Origin: Bimuria novae-zelandiae CBS 107.79
Lineage: Eukaryota > Ascomycota > Dothideomycetes > Pleosporales > Didymosphaeriaceae
NCBI GenBank assembly: GCA_010015655.1
Contig: ML976731.1
Location: forward strand, 112,530 to 176,529
Direction of reading: 5' to 3'
DNA: 64,000 bases
In this document: one piece after another, positions 11,541 to 23,177 of the stretch
Numbering within the stretch: the stretch's first letter is position 1
Layout: the number at the start of each line of letters is the position of its first letter
Translations under genes and position numbers: made by a program
Notes under the pieces: model-generated
Told to the model about the DNA's origin: nothing
Database searches by the model: none
Seen by the model: only the letters and a program-made list of their open reading frames with translations

Positions 11541-12857
11541 CTGTGGTATCAGGCAAAAGTGAGGTGAGTGGCCCGCGCACAACAGGGGTGTCGCCAAGAT
11601 GCCGAGCCATGTAAATTTCGCACGCTTGTCCTCTTTTATGTATAAATTTCAGTACCTAGTGTGACCACCTTTCACATTAATTATAGCCTAGCATCTAGCT
11701 AGCATGCTCTTAATAAACTCCCTAAATACTTTACTTCTAATTAAGTCCCACGCTTCCTATATAATATTACGTAGCTAGCTATATATACGCTGCTTACCCC
11801 TAGGTAGATTAAAATAATACTACTTAATATAGTCCTTTATCTTATTCTACACTGCCTTAATTAGGTTAAGATCTGGTGAAAACGCTAGCTAAAAGATAGG
11901 GTAAATTCCTCTTAATTAAAGCTCTTTAATTATGTAAGTAGTAGCGTGCCTAGGAGCGCTATCTTATATAAATTAAAGATATAGATTAAGGCGTAGCTAT
12001 CTATAAACAAAAGGTATAACTCTCTTATAATAGCTTTCCTTATTAATACTCTTTTATTCCTTCTTTTAAAATACTAACGGCCCCTTCGTCGTACCTAAGA
12101 AGTAACCCTAGAATATCTAGCCACGCTTCTTACGTAGTTTCTTAATAATATAGAAGGGATCTAATTCCTCTCTAGGGCGCCTAGTAACCCACTTCTTACA
12201 ATACTAATTACTAGTTACCTAAGTTTCGTCGCTCTAGAGGATTATATACTATTACTAAGGAGACTAGTTAGCGTAAGCTTTTGCCTACGCGAGGCGTAGC
12301 TAATAATTCTTCTTAGTAAGAGGAGGCTTAGTAAAAGTAACGCGGCAAGTATACCCCCTATTTTATAAAATATTCTAAATTATGTATTTACTAACGCCCT
12401 AGTAAGTAAAGGGACTTTTTATAAGGCGTAGGAAACTTATCTACCTCCCCTCTTAAGAGGATTTAATAAATTCTTTAAGCTAGTCTACTTATTTATTTAT
12501 AAGGGAAGGTAAATAACTAGTACGCTTCTTTAGCGTAACGCGTGCGCTAGTAATTACGCAGGTAACTTATCTTTTTAAACCCTTAAAAAAGTTAGTAATA
12601 AATAGGTAAGTATACCTAGCTAGACATAAGGTGCGTATCTAGAGGCGTTAGTCGCAAGTGAGGTATTAACGAGTTAGTGTTAATAGGGGAGACATTGTGG
12701 TGATGTTGTGGTGGACAGCACACGACAGAGGTACAAGCATTATCATATAAATTACATAGAGCTAATGGTATTTCTGTTTAGTGGCGTCCGTTTTGTATCG
12801 AGTCAGGCATCCCTGCTGTGCGCGGGCCACTCACCTCACTTTTGCCTGATACCACAG
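11541..12857 (-). mobile_element. Tc1/mariner DNA transposon relic with TA target duplication
   Basis: Inverted repeats of about 50 bp (CTGTGGTATCAGGCAAAAGT... at 11541; its complement ends ACTTTTGCCTGATACCACAG at 12857) are flanked by TA at 11539-11540 and 12858-12859, defining a 1317-bp element. The minus strand reads as a degraded transposase. The C-terminal DDE block F*LAFSPDLNLIKAV*NKIK lies around 11900-11840, followed by KDYIK and FNLPRGKQR. Stops correspond to Trp codons changed to TAG. The ends are well preserved compared with the interior. Confidence 0.88.
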
Positions 12858-13227
12858 TAAGCGCATAACTGGGCACGCGGGGTTAGTGTCACGATCGAAT
12901 ACGAGGCTGTGCCCAGGCTTCGAGGCATTAACGGAGGCGATCCAGGACAGCGCAGCGTTCGGTCACCTTATTTGTGATAGGTGGCAGCCTGAGGTATTTC
13001 TCGTCACCGGTGGAGTACCGCGGCGCGAACGCACGAACTTGCGCAAACACTCTAGAGCTCTGTCTTCAACGCCAGGCTACTTCGACACTCTTCAAAAGTC
13101 GCGCATCAAAGGCACATTGTACGACATACTCGCACCAATCCGCACGTCGCCAGCGAACCCTCACAACAAATCCCGACGACGTCCTCAACCTCAGAGCACA
13201 AAGAACAGCGTTGCGCCAACTACAACC

Positions 13228-13926
13228 ATGGCCTCCGAAAAGGACGCCCCTCCCTCCTACACCTCCTCCCTCTCTCCCTCATCAACAAACAACTACAACC
13301 ACAACCACGGCCAATCCCTCCTCGACACGCTAACCCTCACGCGCGCCACCACCCTCTCCTCCACCATCCACACCTCCATCCTCCCTATCCTCACCGCGCG
13401 CGCAGCGCTCGGACTCCCCTGCACGACCCTCGCACTGCTACCCTCGGACATCCCGCTCCCACCACCGCCTGAGAAGAGCGAATTCAGCTTTGACGGGTAC
13501 GCGGGCGCGGCGAGAGGGGGGGAAGAAATCAAGGTGATTACTGGCGCGGATGGGGATGGAGATGAGGAGGTGCAGGTGGTAAGGTTGGCCGGGGAGCAGA
13601 ATTCCACAGCGTTTTGGCGGGGAAGAGGGGTCGTTCAGGAATTAGAGAGGGGGTTGAGGGAAGTTTTGGGGGCATCCACGCCAGCAGCGCAGAGTGTGAG
13701 GGTGGAGGAGGTGCAGCAGAAAAAGGATAAGAAGAAGGGACTGTTTGGACGGGGGAAGAAGGAGGAGGTAGAGAGGGAGGAGGTAGGGGAAGAGGCAGAG
13801 GGTGGAGAACAAGTGGTGGTTAGGGTAAGGGTGGAGGAGATTTGCCTGAGAACGATGAATGAGTTTGGGTTGTATGATACGGTGAATAGGGTGTGTGTTG
13901 TGGTGCGGGTGGATGCGCGGTGTTGA
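13228..13926 (+). CDS. conserved fungal hypothetical protein
   Basis: A 232-residue intronless frame. The frame is open from 12886, but I place the start at 13228 (CAACCATGG, good Kozak context, MASEKDAPPSY), because upstream codons look like leader. The N-terminus (1-40) is Ser/Thr/Asn-rich with a PPSY motif. Residues 40-70 form a Leu/Thr-rich helix-like stretch. A Gly/Asp/Glu-rich segment follows, then a KKDKKKGLFGRGKKEE basic/acidic linker near 170-190. The C-terminus ends with a hydrophobic strand-rich module (ICLRTMNEFGLYDTVNRVC) that looks conserved. I do not recognise a named family. Codon use (strong C/G third positions, early part) supports coding. It lies 370 bp downstream of the Tc1 relic. 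Confidence 0.7.
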   Translation: MASEKDAPPSYTSSLSPSSTNNYNHNHGQSLLDTLTLTRATTLSSTIHTSILPILTARAALGLPCTTLALLPSDIPLPPPPEKSEFSFDGYAGAARGGEEIKVITGADGDGDEEVQVVRLAGEQNSTAFWRGRGVVQELERGLREVLGASTPAAQSVRVEEVQQKKDKKKGLFGRGKKEEVEREEVGEEAEGGEQVVVRVRVEEICLRTMNEFGLYDTVNRVCVVVRVDARC

Positions 13927-14663
13927 GGTTGAGAAGTTGGTGGTTTGGGGTGTGTGGCTGTTGGGTTGGAGGCGCCTTGCGTGAAGCTGAAGGCCGAGCA
14001 TCAGGATCATTGTGTGCTGCTCCAAGATGGGTAATACAATAACTGGTTTTGAGTTTTACGCAACAGTGTGTTAGCCCAGGACGAGGGATGCAACAGCCGA
14101 CTTTCAGCTTTGCGCGAGGCGTGTTCATAGCACTGGTGCATTGAAGAGATTTTGGCAACCGTAGTTTCTGGAGGGTAGTTCTCGAATACTGCCGAGTGTA
14201 GTACCGATCCAAAACGCGTCAAGATCAGAAATCATACATCCGACGTAGAAGGAAACCGAAACCATGAGCATGTCCGTCTCCCTGTCAACAGCGACGACAG
14301 CCTGGGTACCTATCCAGTGATCCATCTCATGCATGGTACTCAGAAAGGTCGTGGTTGATCCTAGTTGAGCAAACTGCAAATCAGACGAAGCAACGGCTGT
14401 CCATGGTCACTCCAGGGCTTGACGATGCTTGGGAGACGAATTCATATGGGTCTCTTCGTGGACTCTCTCTGTGGACCTTCGTAAGGGAATATTGGTCGCA
14501 AAAGATAGTTTTCACGTGGCCCTAGTTAATCCCACATCGGCCGGCTGTCGTGGCAAGCGACAGCTCCATTGGGGGACTGGTCGACCTCGACAATGATGCC
14601 TCTTCTCACGAGATCGGCATAGCGCTCGGCTTGAAAATATGCTCTGGCCTAGAAGCGCAAATT
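13927..14663. other. intergenic between hypothetical gene and PYM 3' end
   Basis: The gene at 13228-13926 and PYM converge here. Small minus-strand frames (14125-14379; a coding-like run near 14535-14655) are seen, but neither has a plausible start, domain or splice context. Probably 3' untranslated sequence and spacer. Confidence 0.45.
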
Positions 14664-15248
14664 TCAGCCGTTTTTCCTCTCACCGTTTGCATCGAATCCG
14701 AGACCCTCCAGCTGCCGAATTAGCTCATTGATCTTAATCACCTTTTCGAGTTGCTCTGGCAGCAGCACATCGCCTTTCTCCTTCTTGTCCTTGAGCTCCC
14801 TCGCCTGGCGCAGCTTCTTCATAAGCTTCTTGGCCTCCTTTTCCTTTTCCGCTGCCGGGTCAGCGGTAGGTGTGGGCGCGACGGGTTCCTTCGGTTCGGC
14901 GGCTTTTGGTTCTTCAGGGCTCTTGTCGTCGACAGCGGCAGCGGCAGCTTTCTTCCTGGCTTCCCTGCGCTTGGCGTTCTTGTTGGCGGCAGGGCTCCCT
15001 TTGGCGGGCTCGCTCTCTTCCTTCGGGCCCTCAGCTCCGGGAATGCCGGCCTTGCCTCGCTGGCGGAAGCCTTCGGCGGTGCGGTTCTTGTAGATTTCGA
15101 CATCCTCGGGCGGGCGGTAGCCGGGGCGCACTTTGATCTCTTTACGCACCGATCCGTCGGCGCGGGTGGAGGAGGGAACATGGCGCTCGCCAGTCTCGGA
15201 AGTCGTGATGCCAGACCGCGAGACGTTGGTCGTCTCTACCGTCGGCAT
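14664..15248 (-). CDS. PYM1: PYM, partner of Y14-Mago (exon junction complex disassembly factor)
   Basis: A 194-residue protein. Residues about 12-66 are the Mago-binding domain: SGITTSETGERHVPSSTRAD, then VRKEIKVRPGYRPPEDVEIY and YKNRTAEGF. The middle (75-135) is a low-complexity Ala/Lys/Glu/Pro linker with an RREARKKAAA patch. The C-terminus (about 140-194) is a charged helix, KKLMKKLRQARELKDKKEKG, followed by LPEQLEKVIKINELIRQLEGLGFD, as in fungal PYMs. PYM binds the Y14-Mago heterodimer and ribosomes and removes exon junction complexes during translation. The start is MPTVETT at 15248; upstream in-frame codons to 15413 run into the divergent promoter and do not match the family. The gene is divergent from QCR9. 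Confidence 0.92.
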   Translation of the reverse strand: MPTVETTNVSRSGITTSETGERHVPSSTRADGSVRKEIKVRPGYRPPEDVEIYKNRTAEGFRQRGKAGIPGAEGPKEESEPAKGSPAANKNAKRREARKKAAAAAVDDKSPEEPKAAEPKEPVAPTPTADPAAEKEKEAKKLMKKLRQARELKDKKEKGDVLLPEQLEKVIKINELIRQLEGLGFDANGERKNG

Positions 15249-15540
15249 TGTGGCGTGCTTGGAAGAGGCTGCGCTGGTGTTTGGTGCGCAGCGCGGTTGC
15301 ACTAAGCAAGATACTGCGAGCGGGCGTAGAGATGTAACTGTGAGAGGTAAGGATGCGCGGGGCCTTCGTGGTGAGAAAAAGGTCAGCGGGTGAGGCTCCG
15401 AGCGCAGCGCCAATCAGGCAAGGCGCAATAGGCTGGCAGAATCTCGAAACCCACCGGAGCTTCTTCACCACGACGTCCACCCGCGATCCCCAACCAAACC
15501 ACCCCGACCACCGCCCGCACGCGCACTCAACGCCCTCAAC
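15249..15540. promoter_or_regulatory. shared divergent promoter region of PYM1 and QCR9
   Basis: Only 292 bases separate the two start codons, which point away from each other, so both promoters and 5' leaders must lie here. The QCR9-proximal half is C-rich (CCCCAACCAAACCACCCCGACC), a common feature of ascomycete housekeeping promoters. No TATA box is obvious. Confidence 0.55.
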
Positions 15541-15982
15541 ATGTCCAGCGTAATCTAATTGACCCCCTGAAGCTCCGTTGTCGCCATGCTAACGAGTCTG
15601 CGCAGTTCACCAGCTTCCTCTACAAGCAAGCCTCCCCTCGCCCGCCTGCACCCCCGATCGCCCACTGACCGCCGACTGCAGCTCCATCTTCCGGAGAAAC
15701 ACTACCATGCTTGCTACCGTCTTTGCCGGCGCCTTTGCCATGCAGCTGTACGTGAAGGAGCGCTTCCACCGACTTCCGCGGACTGCACACTGACTGGGGA
15801 TGCCAGGGCGTTTGACACGGGCTCCGACCGCGTCTGGGACAGCATCAACCGTGGCGTACGTACATCTCCGGCACGAATGGGGGGGGGCATGATGGAAGCT
15901 AATGGGTTTGCAGCGACAATGGAAGGACATCAAGTACAAGTACATACAAAAGGCCGAAGACGACGGCGACGACGACGAGTAG
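15541..15982 (+). CDS. QCR9: ubiquinol-cytochrome c reductase subunit 9 (five small exons)
   Basis: Splicing of exons 15541-15549, 15606-15625, 15682-15747, 15807-15855 and 15914-15982 gives a 70-residue protein. It contains LYNSIFRRNTTMLATVFAGA, then MQLAFDTGSDRVWDSINRG and RQWKDIKYKYIQKAEDDG, matching fungal QCR9 (about 66 residues). The single transmembrane helix spans about residues 18-33. QCR9 is a small inner-membrane subunit of respiratory complex III at the Rieske/cytochrome c1 side. All introns are 56-59 nt. Introns 1, 3 and 4 are GT-AG. Intron 2 (15626-15681) uses a GC donor (AA|GCAAGC). Branch-type sequences GCTAACG, ACTGAC and GCTAATG are visible. The overlapping long frame at 15586-16053 is an unspliced artefact. 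Confidence 0.9.
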
Positions 15983-16617
15983 AGAGGCACAGCATTTGGT
16001 TCGCGATAGACGTCGAGCGGGTTTCAAGTCCCCCTAGCAGTTTCCAAGGCTAGACACTGTACAATTGTGTGTGTGTAGGTTATAGCATGGAAGCACCGAA
16101 TAGGCCTTCAGCACGTAACAAAGCTTTCCCATGTCAGCTTCGCGACTTGTGAATACGATCAGACGTTCTTGATCTTTTATTTGATATGATTGACGCCGCG
16201 TGTCGTCGCCAGCATGACTAGTCGCAAGCTGTGAGATAGTAGATGGCGGCGACGTAAGCAAGCACGGCGGCTGCAGAAGCCCACTGCCTGACGTGTATCT
16301 CTCACATGCACAAACAGCCCTAACCCGCCTCCACAACCTTTGAACGCACCTCTACCGTGTCGCGTGTTCGTCGAACAACTGCGACCCCGGTGTGCATTGC
16401 TTGGCAGTGACGCATGTCGAAGAACGAGCAATCGTCGTGTCGCACAGCCGCACCCACACTTCAGGCCATTACTTTGCGCTCCAACCCACAACTTTGACAG
16501 TAGTGGCCGGTCCACGGCACGTCAACGCCCTTCATCCCCAGTATACCCACAACTTCAGCCTCGAACTCCGCGTCCTTTCCACTCCCCCACCAACAGCCCA
16601 CCTCGCCGCCGCCCGCG
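15983..16617. other. QCR9 3' region and UBR1 promoter
   Basis: A 635-base gap between the QCR9 stop and the UBR1 start, same direction. The last 200 bases are CA/CCA-rich (ACCCACACTTCAGG, CCACTCCCCCACC), consistent with a promoter/5' leader. No additional gene is supported. Confidence 0.5.
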
Positions 16618-19600
16618 ATGCTAGTATCCCTGCAGGAGCAGGAGCTATGTCGGCACCTGCGCGAATTGCCGCGACGACACAACTACCGCTACACTGAAGC
16701 GGCTACGCGGGAGCTGCAGCAGATCCTGTTCCATTCTCTGGCCGGCCATGGCGAATACCTCCAGCTTCTCTTCCCCAACGGCCCACCCGCCGACCCTGAC
16801 AAGCCATGGAGCTTGCGCGACGCCCAAGGTGCCGTAGAAGGCGCTGAATATACCGAGGCAGCACGAGGGAAGCCATGCGGACACATCTTCAAGAGCGGGG
16901 AGGCTACATACCGGTGCAAGACGTGCACTGCCGACGACACATGCGTTCTATGCGCGCGTTGCTTCGATGCATCCGATCACGAGGGCCACCAGGTCTACGT
17001 GAGCGTCTCCCCGGGCAACTCGGGCTGCTGCGACTGCGGCGACGATGAGGCGTGGGTGCGACCCGTTCACTGCAACATACATACCGCTTCGTCAACACCC
17101 GAGTCCAAGTCGGCTGGCAAGGCCAAATTGGGGCCGGCACTGCCCGACGAACTTTTGGAGAGCATCCGTATGACCATCTCGCGGACCCTCGATTACCTCA
17201 TCGACGTATTCTCATGCTCTCCGGAGCAATTGCGCCTTCCAAAGACGCAGGAGTCTATCTTGGAGGATGAGCGCTCATCACGCTTGACGGCAAAGTGGTA
17301 TGGCCCGGGCGACCAGCCAGACGAAAACCATGAGTTTTGTCTCGTGCTATGGAATGATGAGAAACACACTGTCAATGATGTGCGGGATCAGGTCGCCCGT
17401 GCGTGCAAACAGAAACTGGCATTCGGCCTTGCCAAGGCCCACGAGGTCAACGATACTGGCCGTGCCACGGTTGTCACGAACTCAAGCATTGAGGATCTTC
17501 TTAAAATGGCCAAGATTATCGAAGATATCAAACTGACCGTCACCATCCGATCAGCACGCGATACGTTCCGGGAACATATGGGCGGTGCAATCGTGGACTG
17601 GATCTCCGACATTGCGGGGTGCAGCGTTGGCGAGGATAATCAAGTGTTACGGCAGACTGTATGCGAAGAGCTTCTGAAGCCGTGGCGTGTTGGCAGCGAA
17701 GCTACTAATCAAAGTATCGGTAAAAACGGCCTCGACGACCATGAAATGGAAGACAAAGAGGCCGAAATGGAAGGCTTCTACATCCGCTATCTGACGGCCC
17801 AGCGACGCGCACAGATTGCACAGCTCAATCGTCAGCGTACTGCCAATATCGAAGGTGCTCAAGCCTCCGATGCAGATGAAGAGGAGGAAGCTGAGAGCGC
17901 TGCCGATACTGGCGATGGTGAAGATGGCATGGACATTGACGAAACGGATCGAGACGGTGATGTCAACATGGAGCCTGAAGCTCTAGAGTCGGTAATGGTG
18001 ACTTTTGTGAACCACCCTCCTCCTCGCGGCGGTGATCTCACTCCAGCTGAATCCGACAGCGAGCCTACGATAGGAGCTCCTGCTTTACGCCACGTGGAGC
18101 CATCGCTGCTCGTTCCAGAGACACCTCGCACGAAGTCTTTACCTTTACGGCCTACTCGACCTCCAAAATACTGGCTGGAAAAGCCCGAGGATTATGGAAG
18201 GACGCCAGGGGCGCCCGCACACGAAGATCTTTGGCAGCGTTTACGGCTCGATCACCTCATTCTGTACGATCTCCGCATGTGGAAACAGTTGCGAATAGGA
18301 GTACGGGACGTGTTCATCAGCACGGTTGTGACGATACCGCAATTCAAACGTCTTTTGGGACTGCGATTCGCGGGCGTGTACACGGCACTGGCACAGCTCT
18401 ACCTCATTGCGGATCGAGAGCCAGACCACTCAATCATCAATCTATCCCTGCAGATGTTGACCACCCCGTCAATAACAGCCGAGATTGTTGAGCGTGGAAA
18501 CTTCCTCACCAACCTCATGGCTATCCTGTATACCTTTCTTACCTCTCGCCAGGTTGGGTATCCGTGGAATGTCGATCCAAAAGCTACTCTCGCATTCGAG
18601 CAGGGTGCCGTGACGAATCGCCGCATGTACCACTTCTTCCTGGACATGAAGTATCTTCTCAGCTCCGAGCACGTACAGGGTCGGATCCGGGAAGAGGAGC
18701 GATATTTATTACAGTTCCTCGATCTGGTCAAGCTTCACCAGGGTATCTGTCCGAATGTCCGCGCCGTGGGCGAACATCTTGAGTATGAGACAGAAGCTTG
18801 GATCAGCGCCTCTCTCATCACTCGTGAGATCAACAAGCTTTGTCGACAATTCTCCGAAGCCTTTGTCTGGAGGCGTGAAGACGACCCCACTCAAATTCGT
18901 CGAGCTATCCGAGCGGCTGCCAAAGTTGCCACAATCAACTCTCTTGGTGCGGAAAGGCATCGTTTCGACCAAGCTGAGCTCAAAACCGAGACTCGATTCA
19001 AGACCTTGGATTGTTTCGAGTTTGACGCGGAGCCCTCTAGCTTGGTGGGCTCGTCGTATCGTATTGTGGAATGCGTCGTATCACAGGAGCCGATGAGTTT
19101 TCACCACGCACTGCATTACACTGTGTCGTGGCTCATCGATCGCGCCCGCAGTATGCCACGGGAGCACGTTATGCAACTTCTATCCTTCACTCAAGCCGAT
19201 CTCCAGGACGGTATCAGTCCCATGGACATAACCATACCTGAACATCAACCCGGAGAATATCTTCTCGCTTTATTTGACTTTCCGTTGCGAGTGTGCGCTT
19301 GGCTCGCTCAGATGAGAGCCAGCATATGGGTTAGGAACGGCATTACTTTGCGGCATCAAATGACGCAGTACCGTAGCGTTTCTCAACGCGACGTTTCTTA
19401 TCAGCGCGACATCTTCCTTCTGCAAGCCGCTCTGGTAATATGCGACCCGTCTGTCTTTTTAGCCAGCATGATCGATCGGTTCGGCATTCTAGGTTGGTTG
19501 AGCGGCAAATACGAAGCTGTTCATCATAGCTTCGAAGACACACAGGCAATCGAGGTGGTGGAAGATTTCGTACATCATCTGATCATACTGCTTAGTGACC

Positions 19601-22600
19601 GAACATCGCTCATCCCTCTGGAGGATGAGGTCGAACCTCATATCACATTGATCCGGAAGGACATTGCGCACGTCCTATGCTTCAAGCCGCTGTCTTATTC
19701 AGACATGACAACTAGGCTGTCAGAGCGGGTGCAAAATGCTGAGGAGTTCAACGATGTCCTTGACGACACAACAAAGTTCCGACCACCAGAGGGGCTCTCT
19801 GACTCCGGCACCTTTGAGCTGAAGGAGGAGTATCTCGAGCTCGTTGATCCTTATATGCACCAATACAGCCGCAATCAACGCGAAGAAGCCGAAACGATCT
19901 ACAAAAACTACATGGCAAAGAAAACGGGGAAGCAAGCCTCGGAAATCGTGTTCGAGCCAAAGCTACGCCCAATCAAGTCTGGTCTCTTCCAGAACCTGTC
20001 CGATTTTACCCGCAAGCCATTATTCACCCAGATCATCTACTACCTATTAGGGTACGGGTTGATGGCTTCGACCACTACGCCCAACATTCCTGCCACTCGC
20101 GTAGAAAGCTACATCCAGTTCGTCCTTCAGCTCGTGCTGGTGGCTGTTTTGGAAGACAAGTCGGACCAGCATGAATGGTCGCAGGACGCACCCGAGTCTT
20201 TTGTCACGTCTGTTTTGACCAAGCGTGCCAATTTTGGCCTACCTGATCATCCCACCATATTGTCAATCTTGAAAAGTCTGATGGAGAAGGAAGAATTCAA
20301 AACGTGCGAGCCGAAGATCAAGCTCATAATGCACCGCTTGAAACAACGACAACAGAACACATTCATCGTCGCATCTGCAGCCTTGAACATACCCGCCGAG
20401 CGCATGGACACGGCTTCACCCGCTGCCATCACTCTCCAGGAGAGGGAGTTAAAGAAAAAGCAGGCCTTAGAACGTCAAGCACGTGTCATGGCATCTTTCA
20501 AAGAGCAACAGGGCCAATTCATGGCAAACCAAGACTTTGACTGGGGTGAAGAATTCAGCGACATGGATGAGGAAACTGAAACGCCGGCTGCGGAGCAAGT
20601 GAAGATCGAGAAATATCCCAGTGGAACATGCATCTTGTGTCAGGAGGAAACAAACGAGCAGCGTCTGTACGGATCGTTCGGCTACGTCTCCCGGAGTCAT
20701 ATTTTGCGGCAGACGCCACTTGCCGATGCGGATTGGGTTGACGAGGTGGTAGAAACGCCCGTCAGTCTCGACCGCTCCGCAGATACAGTACGGCCGTTTG
20801 GCGTATCTGGAAAAAACCGCCGTATAGTCGAAAAAGTCACGTCGAAGGGTGAGAAAGTCGTCACGGAACGACAAGATTTGGGGAAAGGTTTCCCTTGCAA
20901 CAACACGCGACCTGGTCCCGTGTCCACCGGTTGTGGACATATCATGCATTATGCTTGTTTCGAGGTATATCTGCAGGCAACGCAACGGCGCCACGTCAGT
21001 CAGATTGCGCGGAATCATCCGGAGCGACCGGAACTCAAAGAGTTCATGTGTCCACTATGCAAAGCGATGGGCAATATCTTTCTACCTATCATCTGGAAGG
21101 GAAAGAAGGTAACCTATCCCGGACCTTTAGAAACAGCGCCTTCATTCGATGATTGGCTCGATTCAAAGCTTCCTGCCGCCGTTGCTCAAGTTGAGTGGAG
21201 CCCCATCAGGACGGAGAAGCTCTTCATTGAGCCTTCCCTGCCTTTTGGTCGAGATTATCCCCTATCTCGTCACCAGAAGCCGCTCTATGAGTACTGCAGG
21301 GAAACTTTCATCCAGCCGCTCGCGAACCGCATTCTGAATGTCAACAGCGATACCTTCAGTTCTCTACCCGTGTCGCAGTCTTCTACGCAGCCCCGCTTTC
21401 AGATACCAGCATTTTTGCAAAACGATGATCCTCGTGACCCGGTTGTGATGCCCCCTGATGTTGCGGCTGCCCCTGGGGCTGCGACACTTGGGGGAATTTC
21501 GGCTTTCCCAATGCTGGACCTGGTGAAGGTCTATCTGCGTCTCAAGGAATCACTACTTGTGAACGGGGCCGACTCAGCTTTTACCTATTCCAAGAACACG
21601 ACTGCGGCAGTTGAGGACTTATCCCGCACTGACGCTTTGGCAGAAGTAAGTTGCAATATTCTGGATGCTTTGCATGACCCTTGATGCCACCTATGCCTCC
21701 TCCATCCATATCTTGAGCAGCTGTTTGACATTTGCTAATCCCGTTTCAGGTTCTCGGTTACTCCATCTCCTCTGTCGAAATTGCCCAGCGCGGGGTGCAG
21801 TCGGATTCTATGCGTGGAACGCTTCTCGACAAGATCTCTCCACAGTCACTCACACACCTTCGAATCTATTCCGAAACTGTGTCGTCCTACATCGCAGTCG
21901 GGGGTGTACGTCATGGGCAAGATAACGCTACTATGACAGAGGTGTTCCGCAAGCGATTTGAGCAGCTCCATCAATTGTTCATCGGCCACCCCGCCATATT
22001 TGAGTCGCATAGTCTACCGTTTGACCTAAAAGACATTACCCCCCTATTGATCCAGGACCCGTTCATCTTCCTCTGCGAAGCCGCAGTCTTCGCAGTACCG
22101 GGCTTCAACCTGGACATCCATCACGTCATACGCCTTTGCTACTTGGCTGAGCTAGTCCGGGTTGTTCTTGGTTTTTCGTGTGACAGCATCGACCTGTTCG
22201 AAGAGGCTGGAAGCGAGCGATTCGTAAACCCTGAGAAAGTCGGCCACGGTACCTTTACTCCAGACCAGCTCGAGAACATCCTCAAATTCGTCTGCATCAC
22301 AAAGAATACGCTGTCTCGCAACCAATCATCAAATCCTCTCGACACAGCAAGTCCTCTAGACGTCAATAATATGCCGATCTTAGACAGGTTTCGGGATCCC
22401 AAGGTTCTCTACAGCTTTTACACGATAGCGTCAACTTATGCGCTGCCCTTTGTCCGCAAAGCAGCTATCCTCATGCACGTTCGCTACGGCGTCGAGCTCC
22501 CTTCCGTGGCATTCGATCGGATCGACGAGCCGGAACTGGACCGCTTGTCCTCACTTCTAAGACTCCCATCCCTCCACGAGGTATTCGGCTCGTTTTCAGG

Positions 22601-23177
22601 CGCTACTGCAGCTAGCCAAACGATGCGCGCCATCGCTGACGGGTGGCTCCGCCACTACCTCTGGGCACGCGAGGGTCACTCCGACGCACCGTCGATCACC
22701 CTATCCCACCCAGCAATCTTCGAGCTAGTCGGGCTGCCCAAAAACTACGACACGCTAACCGACGAGGCCATCCGCCGACGGTGCCCCACAACGGGCCGCG
22801 ACCTCACGGACCCAGCCCTGTGCCTTTTCTGCGGCGAGATCATGTGCAGCCAGGGTGTGTGCTGCGCTTCCTCCACCAATCGCGGCGGGTCCAGCCAGCA
22901 CCAGGCGCGCTGCCAGGGCAACATCGGCCTCTTCATCCATATCCGCAAGTGCATGGTGCTTTTCCTGAATGAGGAGCACGGGACCTGGTATACAGCACCG
23001 TATCTGGATAAGCATGGCGAGACGGATCCCACACTGCGCAGGCACCATCAGTTGTTCTTGAATCAGAAAAGGTACGATGTTTTGCTGCGGAAGGTGTGGT
23101 TGGAGGGTGGAGTGCAGAGCTTTATTGCGAGGAGGCTGGAGGGGGATGTTAATAATGGGGGGTGGGAGACTTTGTGA
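16618..23177 (+). CDS. UBR1: UBR1-type E3 ubiquitin ligase, N-recognin (two exons)
   Basis: Exon 1 16618-21645 and exon 2 21750-23177, joined across a 104-nt GTAAGT...TTTCAG intron, give 2151 residues, the usual fungal UBR1 size. The UBR box at about 85-157 (CGHIFKSGEATYRCKTC, CxxC and His pairs, DCGDDEAW) binds type-1 basic N-degrons. A ClpS-like domain at about 236-312 (CLVLWNDEKHTVNDV) binds type-2 hydrophobic N-termini. An acidic stretch lies near 418-450. A long helical region follows, then a RING-H2 domain from C1338 (CILCQEE) through CGHIMHYACF to CPLC at about 1478-1481. The C-terminal UBR autoinhibitory domain ends with the cysteine-rich LCLFCGEIMCSQ segment. It ubiquitinates N-degron substrates with a RAD6/UBC2-type E2 in cytosol and nucleus. 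The start is supported by the conserved LRELPRRHNYRYT N-terminus. No damage is visible. Confidence 0.97.

Noticed and set aside
12886..13227. N-terminal extension of the conserved hypothetical gene
   Set aside because: Composition differs from the downstream frame, and a good Kozak ATG at 13228 starts the coherent protein; the extension reaches into transposon-flanking DNA.
14535..14655. Coding-like minus run after the PYM stop (RYADLVRRGIIVEVDQSPNG)
   Set aside because: It follows the PYM stop in another frame with no exon structure; kept as possible remnant only.
15586..16053. 155-codon plus frame
   Set aside because: It is an unspliced read through QCR9 introns; the spliced 70-residue product matches the family.
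21646..21684. UBR1 exon 1 read-through to a stop at 21684
   Set aside because: GTAAGT donor and TTTCAG acceptor restore a continuous C-terminal UBR domain.
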